Part shown: piece after piece, positions 43,766 to 52,677 of the stretch
How positions within the stretch are numbered: position 1 is the stretch's first letter
How the letters are laid out: every line of letters starts with the position of its first letter
Assembly: GCA_030432025.1 (NCBI GenBank)
Contig: JAUIIA010000002.1
Span: 143,276 to 207,275, forward strand
Origin: Alphaproteobacteria bacterium
GTDB taxonomy: Bacteria; Pseudomonadota; Alphaproteobacteria; Micavibrionales; Micavibrionaceae
Length of the DNA stretch: 64,000 nt
Direction of reading: 5' to 3'
Made by a program: the position numbers and the translations under genes
The notes under the pieces: model-generated
The model's input: the letters and a program-made list of their open reading frames with translations, nothing else
Told to the model about the DNA's origin: nothing
The model's database searches: none

Positions 43766-46471
43766 TTAAGCCGCTTTCTTTGCTTCCGCGGCTTTAGGCT
43801 TTCCCAGGCCTTCCCCTTTAATCGAGGCTTGTGCAGCCGCCAAACGGGCAATCGGAACACGATATGGGGAACAGGATACGTAATCCAGGTTTATGCTTTC
43901 ACAAAACTGAATAGAGGCAGGGTCACCGCCATGCTCGCCACAAATACCAAGCTTGATGCCCGCGTTGGTTTGACGGCCACCATGCGCAGCAAGCTCAACC
44001 AAACGACCGACACCATCAACATCGAGTGACGCAAAAGGATCACGCTCATAGATACCATGGCCAACATAAGCAGGCAGGAAGTTTGCTGCATCATCACGGC
44101 TCATACCGAGCGTAGTCTGCGTCAAATCATTCGTACCGAAACTGAAGAAGTCAGCGCTTTGTGCAATCTCGTCAGCAGTCAGACATGCACGCGGCAATTC
44201 GATCATTGTGCCAACACTGTACTCAAGTGTTTCACCTTTTTCTTCGAATACGCTGGCTGCAACATTTTCTACAGCTTTACGCAATATATCCAACTCGGCC
44301 TGTGTGCCGATCAACGGGATCATAACTTCAGGAGCAGTACTCTGGCCTGTTTTGGCTTTCGCTTCCAACGCACCTTCGAAAATCGCGCGTGCCTGCATCT
44401 CGTAGATCTCAGGGAATGTGATACCCAAACGGCAACCGCGGTGACCAAGCATGGGGTTGGTTTCATGCAGCTCGCTCAAACGAAGGCGGACCTTCTCATG
44501 CGGAATACCCGCAACTTGCGCGAAGTTATCAATATCTTCCTGTGAATGCGGTAGGAACTCATGCAACGGCGGGTCCAACAAACGCACCGTTACCGGCAAG
44601 CCGCTCATAATTTCGAACAATTCCGCAAAGTCCGCACGCTGCTCAGGCAAGAGCTTTTCAAGCGCAGCACGACGATCGGCTTCGTTCGTTGCGAAAATCA
44701 TTTCGCGCACATTCTGAATACGGGCTTGATCAAAGAACATGTGCTCCGTACGGCACAGACCGATACCTTCGGCACCGAACTCACGAGCCGCTTTGGCATC
44801 CAGCGGTGTCTCCGCATTTGTGCGCACCTTCATGCGGCGGCGTCCGTCCGCCCACTCCATGAGCGTACCAAAGTCACCCGACAATTCAGGTTGGATAGTA
44901 TCAACAGCACCGACCATCACTTCGCCTGTCGAACCATCAAGGGTCAGGATGTCGCCTTCCTTGATTGTGCGGTCACCCGCAGTAATTGTTTTACCGACAA
45001 CATCGATATGCAATTCACCGGCACCGGCAACGCAACATGTGCCCATGCCGCGTGCAACAACAGCCGCGTGCGATGTCATACCGCCGCGCGATGTCAAAAT
45101 ACCTTGCGCGGCATGCATACCGGAGATGTCCTCAGGTGATGTTTCCTGACGACACAGAATAACTTTCTCGCCCTGGTTAGTCTGGATTTCCGCCTCCTCA
45201 GAGGAGAACACGACTTTACCACTCGCCGCACCGGGCGACGCAGGTAAACCTTTGGTCACCACATCTTTATTCGCTTTCGGGTCAAGCGTCGGGTGCAACA
45301 ATTGGTCAAGGCTTTGCGGGTCAATACGCAGCAAGGCTTCTTCCTGAGTAATCAAACCTTCCTCAACCATATCAACGGCAATTTTCAACGCCGCTTTTGC
45401 AGTACGCTTACCCGAACGGGTTTGCAGCATAAACAGATTACCTTTTTGAACCGTGAACTCGAGATCCTGCACATCTTTGTAGTGCTTCTCGAGCTTCAAG
45501 CGAACTTCATCGAGTTGCTTAAACACTTCAGGCATGGACTCTTCCATGGACGGCAAGTCGCTGCCCTCTTTTTCACGACCCTGTTTAGTCAAGGATTGTG
45601 GTGTACGGATACCCGCAACAACGTCTTCGCCTTGCGCGTTGATCAAATATTCACCGTAGAAGTAATTCTCACCTGTTGACGGGTCACGTGTAAACGCAAC
45701 ACCAGTGGAACAGTCTTCACCCATGTTACCGAACACCATGGACTGAACGTTAACAGCCGTGCCCCAGCTTTCAGGAATCTCGTGAATCTTACGGTATGTA
45801 ATCGCACGCGGCACCATCCAGCTTTTGAAAACTGCACTGATTGCGCCCCAGAGTTGCTCTTGCGGATCATTCGGGAACGGGTTGCCCGTCTCACGCTCAA
45901 CAACAGCCTTGTATTCAGCAACAATCTCTTTCCAGCCCTCGGCTGTAATGTCCGTATCCTGACGCAAACCTGTTTCGCGTTTATAACGGTCGATAACTTC
46001 TTCAAATTCGTGGTGATCAACACCCAGAACAACATCGCCGTACATCTGGATGAAACGACGGTAAGAATCCCATGCGAAACGGGCATCGCCGGATTGCTCT
46101 TCCAGACCTTTAACAGTCTCGTCATTCAGACCGAGGTTCAAAACCGTGTCCATCATACCCGGCATGGATACGCGGGCACCGGAACGAACAGAAACCAGAA
46201 GCGGGTTGGACGAGTCGCCGAACTTCGCATTCATTTGGTTTTCAACAGCGGCGAGCGCCTCTTCTACCTGACCTTTAAGTTCATCAGGGTAGCTTTGGTC
46301 GTTATCGTAATATTGTGTGCAGACTTCCGTTGTGATTGTGAAGCCCGGCGGCACAGGTAATCCTAAACCTGCCATCTCCGCCAGATTACATCCTTTTCCG
46401 CCCAATAAATTGCGCATGGATGAATCGCCGTCATTCTTATCTTTGCCAAAGCTATATACCCATTTGGTCAT
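43766..46471 (-). CDS. ppdK: Pyruvate, phosphate dikinase
   Basis: Interconverts pyruvate + ATP + Pi with PEP + AMP + PPi. About 901 residues from the ATG at 46471 (AGGAG upstream). ATP-grasp start 'LLGGKGCNLAEMAGLGLPVP', swivelling His domain 'LTSRGGMTSHAAVVARGMGT' with the phosphohistidine, and the TIM-barrel PEP domain with 'LCRTEHMFF' and catalytic Cys in 'GICGEHGGDP'. With maeB it forms a C4-to-PEP route. TTG 46477 is an unlikely alternative start. Confidence 0.97.
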   Translation of the reverse strand: MTKWVYSFGKDKNDGDSSMRNLLGGKGCNLAEMAGLGLPVPPGFTITTEVCTQYYDNDQSYPDELKGQVEEALAAVENQMNAKFGDSSNPLLVSVRSGARVSMPGMMDTVLNLGLNDETVKGLEEQSGDARFAWDSYRRFIQMYGDVVLGVDHHEFEEVIDRYKRETGLRQDTDITAEGWKEIVAEYKAVVERETGNPFPNDPQEQLWGAISAVFKSWMVPRAITYRKIHEIPESWGTAVNVQSMVFGNMGEDCSTGVAFTRDPSTGENYFYGEYLINAQGEDVVAGIRTPQSLTKQGREKEGSDLPSMEESMPEVFKQLDEVRLKLEKHYKDVQDLEFTVQKGNLFMLQTRSGKRTAKAALKIAVDMVEEGLITQEEALLRIDPQSLDQLLHPTLDPKANKDVVTKGLPASPGAASGKVVFSSEEAEIQTNQGEKVILCRQETSPEDISGMHAAQGILTSRGGMTSHAAVVARGMGTCCVAGAGELHIDVVGKTITAGDRTIKEGDILTLDGSTGEVMVGAVDTIQPELSGDFGTLMEWADGRRRMKVRTNAETPLDAKAAREFGAEGIGLCRTEHMFFDQARIQNVREMIFATNEADRRAALEKLLPEQRADFAELFEIMSGLPVTVRLLDPPLHEFLPHSQEDIDNFAQVAGIPHEKVRLRLSELHETNPMLGHRGCRLGITFPEIYEMQARAIFEGALEAKAKTGQSTAPEVMIPLIGTQAELDILRKAVENVAASVFEEKGETLEYSVGTMIELPRACLTADEIAQSADFFSFGTNDLTQTTLGMSRDDAANFLPAYVGHGIYERDPFASLDVDGVGRLVELAAHGGRQTNAGIKLGICGEHGGDPASIQFCESINLDYVSCSPYRVPIARLAAAQASIKGEGLGKPKAAEAKKAA

Positions 46472-46520
46472 GATCAAAAAATCTCCTAAAGTACCCGTTT
46501 CATGCAGGGTTTAGCATATT

Positions 46521-47039
46521 CTACGCCGATTGCAAATCTTTGATCAGCATCAGGCACAAATCATCATCAATCGGTCGTATATCGCCGTGAGCCACAACTC
46601 TGCGGTCATAGGTCGCGCCATGACCATCGGGACGATATCCCAGCTTGAAATACAATTTTTGGGCTGCCCCGTAAGACGGCGTTAAACCAAAGCTGATCCC
46701 CATAGTTTTTATCCCTCTTTCCACCGCTTTTTTCTCACAATACTGGATCATAAACGTCGCAATACCCTGCTGACGGTAATCCTTATGAACGTTCAAATCC
46801 TGTATTTCGGGAATTTCATGCGCCTTGAAAAACGCATATTTTGGCTGCCAGTTCAAAACACAATAGCCGAGCAAACGATCACCCCCATGCGCAACCAACA
46901 GCACACGATTCCCATCGCCTGTTTGCTCCTCATACTGGCGGATAAAATAATCAGCGGATTTGCTATATCGGTGTTCATCTACAAACACATCCAGATCACT
47001 CAGATCTTTATCACCCGCAGGTCTGATTTCTATTTGCAT
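46521..47039 (-). CDS. GNAT-family N-acetyltransferase
   Basis: 172 residues, full GNAT pattern: 'IQDLNVHKDYRQQGIATFMI' contains the R-x-x-G-x-A acetyl-CoA loop, followed by 'PSYGAAQKLYFKLGYRPDG', the C-terminal Tyr-x-Lys/Gly motif. Typical of single-domain acetyltransferases acting on amines or protein N-termini. Substrate unknown. It is divergent from the 189-aa secreted-protein gene with only 30 bases between starts, so the two promoters overlap. Confidence 0.8.
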   Translation of the reverse strand: MQIEIRPAGDKDLSDLDVFVDEHRYSKSADYFIRQYEEQTGDGNRVLLVAHGGDRLLGYCVLNWQPKYAFFKAHEIPEIQDLNVHKDYRQQGIATFMIQYCEKKAVERGIKTMGISFGLTPSYGAAQKLYFKLGYRPDGHGATYDRRVVAHGDIRPIDDDLCLMLIKDLQSA

Positions 47040-47063
47040 CCTTCGTCAGCGCTCTTCTAATAT
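47034..47063 (+). promoter_or_regulatory. Putative promoter abutting the 189-aa gene, inside the 5' end of a divergent GNAT gene
   Basis: TTGCAT (47034-47039), 18-base spacer, TAATAT (47058-47063), ATG after six bases. The -35 lies in the start of the opposing GNAT gene. The gap holds only AGG, so the mRNA is probably leaderless or almost so. Confidence 0.35.
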
Positions 47064-47069
47064 AGGTTT

Positions 47070-47639
47070 ATGAGATATCACCTTTTAGCCGTTACATGTA
47101 TAGCGTCTCTCGCGCTGATCGCCAATCCCGCGTCTGCGCAAAAGCGCGAATATACACCGGGCCTGAATTACACGACTTTAGGCAATAAACAGGCAAATGA
47201 TGCGGAGTCGGTTGACGCAGAAGAGAACGCAAAGCCCGAAAAGCCACAGCTTTACAACTCACTATCACCCAAGCACGTCAAAAAAGCCGAACCTGCGGAA
47301 GATGTCGCCGAAGGCACGACAGACAAAGCAGCGGCAGAGACATCAGAAAAGCCGAAAGAAGACCCGACAGTCACAATCTGGAATAAATATAAGGATATTG
47401 CAGCGGGAACAGCAGGTGAAAAAGACAACGGTGATAAACAAGCCACCAAAGCCCCGTCTAAGCCGGAAAAGCCTGCTGTAGACACGCCTGCTAAACCAAG
47501 TGCCGCACCAACCGAAGAACAAACGGAGCCGGCAAAAAACGCCTTCGGCACTATTCTTGATGAATGGAAGAGCTCCAGAGACAAACAACGCGAAATGCGC
47601 TCTAAAACCTTTGCCGTACCCGACGCCAAATCAAATTAA
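47070..47639 (+). CDS. Exported, low-complexity Lys/Glu/Pro/Ala-rich protein, 189 aa
   Basis: Signal peptide about 1-23 ('ANPASAQKRE'). The mature part is highly charged and probably disordered, with Glu/Lys/Pro/Ala repeats, and two short ordered patches ('VTIWNKYKDIAAGTAG', 'FGTILDEWKSSRDKQRE'). No Cys. Could be a periplasmic linker or a protein that binds wall or nucleic acid. Function unknown. Upstream of ispB by 69 bases. Confidence 0.65.
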   Translation: MRYHLLAVTCIASLALIANPASAQKREYTPGLNYTTLGNKQANDAESVDAEENAKPEKPQLYNSLSPKHVKKAEPAEDVAEGTTDKAAAETSEKPKEDPTVTIWNKYKDIAAGTAGEKDNGDKQATKAPSKPEKPAVDTPAKPSAAPTEEQTEPAKNAFGTILDEWKSSRDKQREMRSKTFAVPDAKSN

Positions 47640-47671
47640 CCCCGATTCCCCCTGAAACTCGCTATTTCCTC

Positions 47672-47699
47672 TTGCTCTTTAGGCCTCGCTGGCTAAAGT
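47672..47699 (+). promoter_or_regulatory. Putative sigma70 promoter abutting ispB
   Basis: TTGCTC (47672-47677), 16-base spacer, TAAAGT (47694-47699), then nine bases to the ispB ATG (47709). No Shine-Dalgarno. Predicted leaderless mRNA. Confidence 0.4.
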
Positions 47700-47708
47700 G
47701 TGCCTGAT

Positions 47709-48719
47709 ATGAGTAAACCCGCAGAAAATACGGTAGAAAACAGCTCCCCGCTTGATCAATTGGTCGCGGATCTGGACTCAGATATGCGCGCAGTAAACGC
47801 ACTGATCATCGAGCGCATGGATTCCCCTGTGAAGCTCATCCCGCAACTCGCCTCATACCTGATCGCCGCCGGTGGCAAACGCATCCGTCCGCTGCTGACC
47901 TTGGCCAGCACATCAATATATGACGGCGACATGCAACGCGCCCACAGATTGGCCGCAGCCGTTGAGTTCATTCATACAGCCACCCTGCTCCATGACGATG
48001 TAGTCGATGAAAGCGAACAACGTCGCGGACAGGACGCCGCCAACCTCGTCTTTGGAAATCAGGCAAGCGTGCTGGTCGGCGATTTCTTATTCTCCCGCGC
48101 GTTCCAGCTCATGACCGAAGACGGCTCAATCGATGTACTCGGTGTTCTTGCAAACGCTTCTGCCGTAATCGCGCAGGGCGAAGTATTACAGCTCAGCACG
48201 GCCAATACGCTCGATAACGGTATGGAAACATATCTGGAGATTATCCGGTCTAAAACTGCGGCCTTATTTGCCGCAGCATGCGAAGTCGGCCCCATGGTCT
48301 CCGACGCACCTCCCGAACATGCAAAGGCCCTATCGGAATACGGAATGTGCATGGGCATAGCATTCCAGATTGCCGATGACACACTCGACTACACAGCAGA
48401 TGAAAAAAGCCTGGGCAAAACGATTGGTGACGACTTCAGAGAAGGTAAAGCCACAGCCCCCGTATTGCTGACACTGGAAGGTGCTAACACTGATGAGCGA
48501 GAGTTTTGGGACAGAACACTGGTCAAAAACCAGCAAAACGCCAAGGACTTGGACCATGCACTTGAAATCATCAACAAATATGATGGTTTCGCAAAGTCTC
48601 AAAATCTGGCTCTAGAATATCGTGACAGAGCCATACAAGCTCTATCCGCAGCGCCCGACAGCCCCTTTAAAACCCATCTGGAAAACTTGGCCGATTACGT
48701 CATCAGCAGATCGTTTTAA
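47709..48719 (+). CDS. ispB: Octaprenyl/decaprenyl-type long-chain polyprenyl diphosphate synthase
   Basis: Makes the ubiquinone side chain. 336 residues from the ATG at 47709 (a GTG three codons upstream has no ribosome site). First Asp-rich motif 'DDVVDESEQRRG', second 'ADDTLDYTADE', and 'GGKRIRPLLTLAS' for IPP. The residues two and five before the first motif are small (A, L), in line with long-chain products; exact chain length cannot be read. Independent of ispA. Confidence 0.93.
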   Translation: MSKPAENTVENSSPLDQLVADLDSDMRAVNALIIERMDSPVKLIPQLASYLIAAGGKRIRPLLTLASTSIYDGDMQRAHRLAAAVEFIHTATLLHDDVVDESEQRRGQDAANLVFGNQASVLVGDFLFSRAFQLMTEDGSIDVLGVLANASAVIAQGEVLQLSTANTLDNGMETYLEIIRSKTAALFAAACEVGPMVSDAPPEHAKALSEYGMCMGIAFQIADDTLDYTADEKSLGKTIGDDFREGKATAPVLLTLEGANTDEREFWDRTLVKNQQNAKDLDHALEIINKYDGFAKSQNLALEYRDRAIQALSAAPDSPFKTHLENLADYVISRSF

Positions 48720-48751
48720 TTTCGTTTTAGAACAAGTCGTTGTATAACGGG

Positions 48752-50230
48752 ATGAGTATGCCTAACACCACCGATAAAAACCTCGATTCAGACTATATCC
48801 TTGAACGCCTCGAACGTATTGGCGGACTGGGCCATTGGCGATATGAATTCGAGTCCGGCTGGCTGTTTTGGTCCCGTGGCGTGTACGAAATTCACGGCCT
48901 TGACCCCAGTCAGTACAAGCCGGATTTGGAAAGCGCCGTGAAGTGCTATGTTCCCGAAGACCGAGAACATGTTCAAGCCTGCGTCGAAAGAGCCATAAAA
49001 AACGGTGAGAACTATACTTTCGAGTGCCGCATCCAACACCCAGACAATACGGTCAGGACTGTAGTATCCCAAGGCGAAATTGAATTGGACGATGACGGCA
49101 AAAAAGTAGCCATCTTCGGAACCATCAATGACATTACCGAGCTTCGTGAATACGAAACCCGTTTCCAGCTTGCTGCACTGGGGTCCACCTCAATCATGTG
49201 GGACTGGGATATTGTTAATGACGAAGTGTATTGGACGGGCCGCATACTCGAGCTCTTGGGCTACAACAATGCCGAAGAGATGCCGAGTAATTCTTTGACA
49301 TTCTTTAAAAACCTTGTGCACCCGGATGATCATTTAAAGCTGAAGAACGCCTTTGGTGATCACTTTGCGCATCGTGCTCCCTTTCACATCGAAATAAGAT
49401 TGCAAAAAAATGATGGTAACTATGCATGGTTCAGTGCCCGTGCACATGCCCATTGGGACTCTGAAGGCAGGGCCACACGAATAAGCGGCTCCCTGACAGA
49501 TGTGCATGATTTGAAAATGATGGAAACGAAATTGAAGCGCTCCAACGAGGACTTGAACCAATTCGCTTCAATCGCAGCACATGACCTGCAACAACCCCTT
49601 CGCGCTATCAGCGGTTTTTTATCACTCCTGAAAGAAAAATATCATGAAGAACTGGACGACAGCGCCCAGACCTATATCGACCATGCCGTAACAAGCGCGG
49701 AAAACATGAGCGAGCTCGTAAAAGACCTTCTGGAATATTCGCGCATCGAAACTGAAGAGATCCACTACAAGCTATGTGACACCGAAGAATTAGTCGCAGA
49801 TATCACACGCTCGATGGAGCATATTTTCAAATCCGAAAAATTTACTATTAACGCAGAAAACCTGCCGCAAATCGTTTGCGACCCGTTAAAAATACAGCGC
49901 GTATTCTATAATTTGATAGAGAATGCGATAAAGTACCGTGGCAATGATGATCCGATAATTACTGTCATAGCCCAACAACAAGATAATGCCGATTGGCTTT
50001 TTAAAATAAAAGACAATGGTATTGGCATTGATAAAAGCAAACAGGAAGACGTGTTCAAAATGTTCACGCGCCTGCACAAAAAAGAAGACTATGAAGGCAC
50101 AGGCGTAGGCCTTGCGATTTGTAAGAAAGTCATCGACTTGCACCTCGGCCAAATATGGATAGAATCAAAAGCTGGTCAGGGAACGACATTTGCCTTTATC
50201 ATTCCACAACCATTGAACCAGCAGTTCTGA
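48752..50230 (+). CDS. PAS-domain sensor histidine kinase
   Basis: 492 residues (start could also be the ATG six bases on, or TTG 48740). No transmembrane segment: cytoplasmic sensor. Two PAS/PAC modules (about 25-130, 140-255; 'WDWDIVNDEVYWTGRI'), HisKA with phospho-His about 277 in 'IAAHDLQQPLRAI', HATPase_c with N box 'NLIENAIKYRG', G1 'DNGIGID' and G2 'GTGVGLAICKKV'. The HDLQQPLR box is of the type that pairs with Rcp1-like receivers, such as the downstream gene. Ligand of PAS domains unknown. Confidence 0.9.
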   Translation: MSMPNTTDKNLDSDYILERLERIGGLGHWRYEFESGWLFWSRGVYEIHGLDPSQYKPDLESAVKCYVPEDREHVQACVERAIKNGENYTFECRIQHPDNTVRTVVSQGEIELDDDGKKVAIFGTINDITELREYETRFQLAALGSTSIMWDWDIVNDEVYWTGRILELLGYNNAEEMPSNSLTFFKNLVHPDDHLKLKNAFGDHFAHRAPFHIEIRLQKNDGNYAWFSARAHAHWDSEGRATRISGSLTDVHDLKMMETKLKRSNEDLNQFASIAAHDLQQPLRAISGFLSLLKEKYHEELDDSAQTYIDHAVTSAENMSELVKDLLEYSRIETEEIHYKLCDTEELVADITRSMEHIFKSEKFTINAENLPQIVCDPLKIQRVFYNLIENAIKYRGNDDPIITVIAQQQDNADWLFKIKDNGIGIDKSKQEDVFKMFTRLHKKEDYEGTGVGLAICKKVIDLHLGQIWIESKAGQGTTFAFIIPQPLNQQF

Positions 50231-50244
50231 ACCAACAGGATCAA

Positions 50245-50676
50245 ATGAAAACCAAACCGAACATATTGATCATAGACGACAGCGAAAGCGACACAATCTT
50301 GATGGAGGAAGCCATCAAGGACACGTCTATCGCCAACAATATTTTCATTGTGAATGATGCGAATGACGCGCTTAAGTTCTTGCGGGGGGAAGCCCAATAC
50401 AAGTCCTCCCCCAGACCGAACCTGATAATTTTGGATTTAAAAATGCCGGATATGGACGGCCACGAATTTCTGAGCCACGTCAAAACGGATGATCAGCTAA
50501 AAAGCATTCCTGTGATCGTACTTTCAACATCCAGCGATCCGGTGGACATAAGAAAATGCTACGAGTTACACGCGAATTGCTACATTGAAAAACCGGTCAA
50601 TTTTATGCGGTTCAAAAAAGTCATCAGCGTAATCAATGACTTTTGGCTGGGCATTGCACACCTACCGCCGGAATAA
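50245..50676 (+). CDS. Stand-alone receiver-domain response regulator (Rcp1-like)
   Basis: 143 residues from the ATG at 50245 (AGGATC upstream). A longer in-frame start at 50155 lies inside the kinase gene. A single receiver domain with the acidic pocket 'IIDDSESD', phospho-Asp in 'ILDLKMPDMDG', Thr/Ser in 'VLSTSS' and Lys in 'IEKPVN'. No output domain. It starts 14 bases after the kinase stop, so the two form a cognate pair. Rcp1-type proteins relay phosphate to others. Confidence 0.88.
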   Translation: MKTKPNILIIDDSESDTILMEEAIKDTSIANNIFIVNDANDALKFLRGEAQYKSSPRPNLIILDLKMPDMDGHEFLSHVKTDDQLKSIPVIVLSTSSDPVDIRKCYELHANCYIEKPVNFMRFKKVISVINDFWLGIAHLPPE

Positions 50677-50686
50677 AACCATCCCC

Positions 50687-51130
50687 TTAGGCGCCCGAAT
50701 CCTCGGCCTCGTCTTCCCCTGAATCTTCAGTAGAATTTTCTGCGGTGTATTTTACCCAGATTTCCTCAACATCCTTCAGCAAGGTTTCTGCATTAAAAGG
50801 CTTCTGAATAACGCCAATAACACCGAGCTTTTCGTAGCCCTTGATCATTTCCAGATCTGTAACACCGCTTAAAAATATCACCGGAACATCTTCCGTCTCC
50901 GGGTCGCGCTGCATCATCTCGATTACATCCGCACCATTCATTTCCGGCATTCTCAGATCCAGCAGCACCAGCTGGGGCTGCAGAACCCGAACACGTTTAA
51001 AAAACTCATCTCCGGAACCGCAAATACCAAACGCCCCCGGGAATTCCTGATCTTCCACGACATCACGAACAAGGCTGCGCAAATCAACCTCGTCTTCTAT
51101 GTAAACTATTCTTTCGGGAAGCTTCTCCAT
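50687..51130 (-). CDS. Stand-alone receiver-domain response regulator
   Basis: 147 residues. Receiver domain with 'IVYIEDEVDL', phospho-Asp in 'LLDLRMPEMNG', Thr/Ser in 'FLSGVT', Lys in 'IQKPFN', then a short, strongly acidic tail (about 125-147, Glu/Asp/Ser-rich). No DNA-binding output. Convergent with the other receiver, 10 bases apart, so the locus has two single-domain receivers for one visible kinase. The tail may modulate partner binding. Confidence 0.85.
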   Translation of the reverse strand: MEKLPERIVYIEDEVDLRSLVRDVVEDQEFPGAFGICGSGDEFFKRVRVLQPQLVLLDLRMPEMNGADVIEMMQRDPETEDVPVIFLSGVTDLEMIKGYEKLGVIGVIQKPFNAETLLKDVEEIWVKYTAENSTEDSGEDEAEDSGA

Positions 51131-51135
51131 GTTTT

Positions 51136-51166
51136 ATTTTAATGCTGTTTCATTGCTTCCTGTCAA
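51136..51166 (-). promoter_or_regulatory. Putative sigma70 promoter abutting the minus-strand receiver gene
   Basis: Minus strand: consensus TTGACA (51161-51166), 19-base spacer, TAAAAT (51136-51141), five bases, ATG. The perfect -35 supports the call. The spacer is long. No Shine-Dalgarno. Confidence 0.45.
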
Positions 51167-51193
51167 CAATTGGAAATAATGAATACACCTTTA

Positions 51194-51214
51194 AATAAGG
51201 GGTTTCCCTTTATT
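51194..51214. promoter_or_regulatory. Nine-pair hairpin in front of the permease gene
   Basis: AATAAGGGG - TTT - CCCTTTATT, nine pairs (one G-T wobble), ending 23 bases before the permease ATG. A weak -10 (TATCTT, 51225-51230) lies seven bases before the ATG, and the dyad covers the matching -35 region, so it may be a repressor operator. Confidence 0.35.
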
Positions 51215-51237
51215 CTCACTGCTTTATCTTAATACAT

Positions 51238-52299
51238 ATGAATGAAAAATCATGTTGCCCGAGCCATAAAGACAGTGTGAACAGCTCCTCTGAATCTAAA
51301 TTCAAGTTGGACTGGGTGCTTCACGGTTCCCTACTCGTCATAATGGGCTGCGTTCTTCTGCACAGCGCAGGAATCGGGGGCGAACACGTTTCACGCCTGA
51401 CCCATGCCATACTTGCCCTGCTCACCGACATGTCATGGGGAATTATCCTCGGACTTCTCTCCGTCGGCCTGATGAACAAAATCCCCAGAGAATATTTCAC
51501 AGCCCTTATGGGCCGCGGCGACACATTCAAGGATATAACAAAAGCGGCCATAGCAGGGGTTGTGCTGGATCTATGTAATCACGGTATCCTCGTAATTTCA
51601 GGCAAACTGTACGATCGGGGCATGTCGATTGCACAAGTGCTGACCTTCTTGATCGCCAGCCCTTGGAACTCGCTAAGCCTAACTTTTATCCTCATCTCTT
51701 TGATCGGGCTGAAATGGACGTTGCTCTTTACCTTGGCCTCTATGGTTATCGCGATCATTTCAGGCTGTGTTTATCTGCTGCTCGTCAAGAAAGGCATATT
51801 GCCTGAAAACCCGAATACCGTAGACGTTGCAGAAGATTTCGATATTAAGGCCGACTTCAAAAAGCGCATGAAAGACTGGTCTTTTTCATGGGACTGGATC
51901 GAAAGTATCATCAAGGATGGCTGGACCGACGGTAAAATGATACTGCGCTGGATCCTGTTCGGGGCCGTTGTGGCCGCCGCTATGAAAGCCTTCGTCCCAA
52001 CTGAAATTTTCACAGAATGGTTCGGCCCCACAATTATAGGGCTCGGCATAACACTGATTACAGCAACAATCGTCGAAATCTGCTCCGAAGGCTCAGCCCC
52101 TATCGCAGCGGAAATCATGAATGCAGGACAAGCACCGGGCAACGGGTTTACGTTCCTGATGGCGGGCGTGGCCACCGACTACACGGAAATACTGGTCGTC
52201 AGGGAATTCACCAAATCATGGGCTATTCCGCTCTCGCTACCGCTCGTCACGGTACCCCAGATCATCATTCTAGGGCTGATTTTCAATATGTTCGGATAA
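51238..52299 (+). CDS. Membrane permease, ArsP/DUF318 family
   Basis: 353 residues, about eight hydrophobic helices split by a cytoplasmic loop (about 185-240, 'FKKRMKDWSFSWDWIESII'). Matches the PF03773 permease family (ArsP-like), with 'LASPWNSLSLTFILISLIG' (core IASPWNSLSLTFILIS) and the C-terminal repeat 'VEICSEGSAPIAAEIM'. N-terminus 'MNEKSCCPSHKD' has an adjacent Cys pair, a possible metal ligand. Known members export methylarsenite. The true substrate here is open. Confidence 0.8.
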   Translation: MNEKSCCPSHKDSVNSSSESKFKLDWVLHGSLLVIMGCVLLHSAGIGGEHVSRLTHAILALLTDMSWGIILGLLSVGLMNKIPREYFTALMGRGDTFKDITKAAIAGVVLDLCNHGILVISGKLYDRGMSIAQVLTFLIASPWNSLSLTFILISLIGLKWTLLFTLASMVIAIISGCVYLLLVKKGILPENPNTVDVAEDFDIKADFKKRMKDWSFSWDWIESIIKDGWTDGKMILRWILFGAVVAAAMKAFVPTEIFTEWFGPTIIGLGITLITATIVEICSEGSAPIAAEIMNAGQAPGNGFTFLMAGVATDYTEILVVREFTKSWAIPLSLPLVTVPQIIILGLIFNMFG

Positions 52300-52677
52300 T
52301 CACTTACAGGGATAGGCTTTATACAGCGCCAAGGCCACACCGGGTGCGGCGTTAAACGGCCCCTGCTCATGTCTATTTTCTCTCAGATATTTGTAAACAC
52401 GGATGTGGACATTGGCGAGATCTGCCTCACGCGGCACACAAAAGTCGATACTGGGCGCAGTACCCAAAGAGCTAATAAGATTGTGATAGTCAATAACGCC
52501 CGCAATATATCCCTGACAGGCGATGTGACCGCCCTTGATAATCTCGCTACCATCCTCATTGAAGGCACACACTTTCATCAGGTAATCCCCTGAATACCGC
52601 GCAGCGCGCTCCTGTGCCTGTGCTCCGGAACATATCAATAATAGAGATAGCCCCAGAACAACACTAAGTCTTGTCAT
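52300..52677 (-). CDS. Rap1a/Tai-type secreted immunity-family protein
   Basis: 125 residues from the ATG at 52677. A clear signal peptide ends 'CSGAQAQE'. Pattern of the Rap1a/Tai fold: 'YLMKVCAFNEDG', 'HIACQGYIAGVIDYHNL', 'IDFCVPREADL', and C-terminal 'ALYKAYPCK', with four conserved Cys. Known Rap/Tai members neutralise type VI cell-wall amidases. Many homologues are not linked to T6SS, and none is visible here. Overlaps the end of the helicase-module gene by 14 bases. Confidence 0.7.
   Translation of the reverse strand: MTRLSVVLGLSLLLICSGAQAQERAARYSGDYLMKVCAFNEDGSEIIKGGHIACQGYIAGVIDYHNLISSLGTAPSIDFCVPREADLANVHIRVYKYLRENRHEQGPFNAAPGVALALYKAYPCK

Noticed and set aside
50155..50244. Longer N-terminus for the Rcp1-like receiver
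   Set aside because: It would lie within the kinase coding region, lacks a ribosome site, and receiver domains begin at the ATG at 50245.
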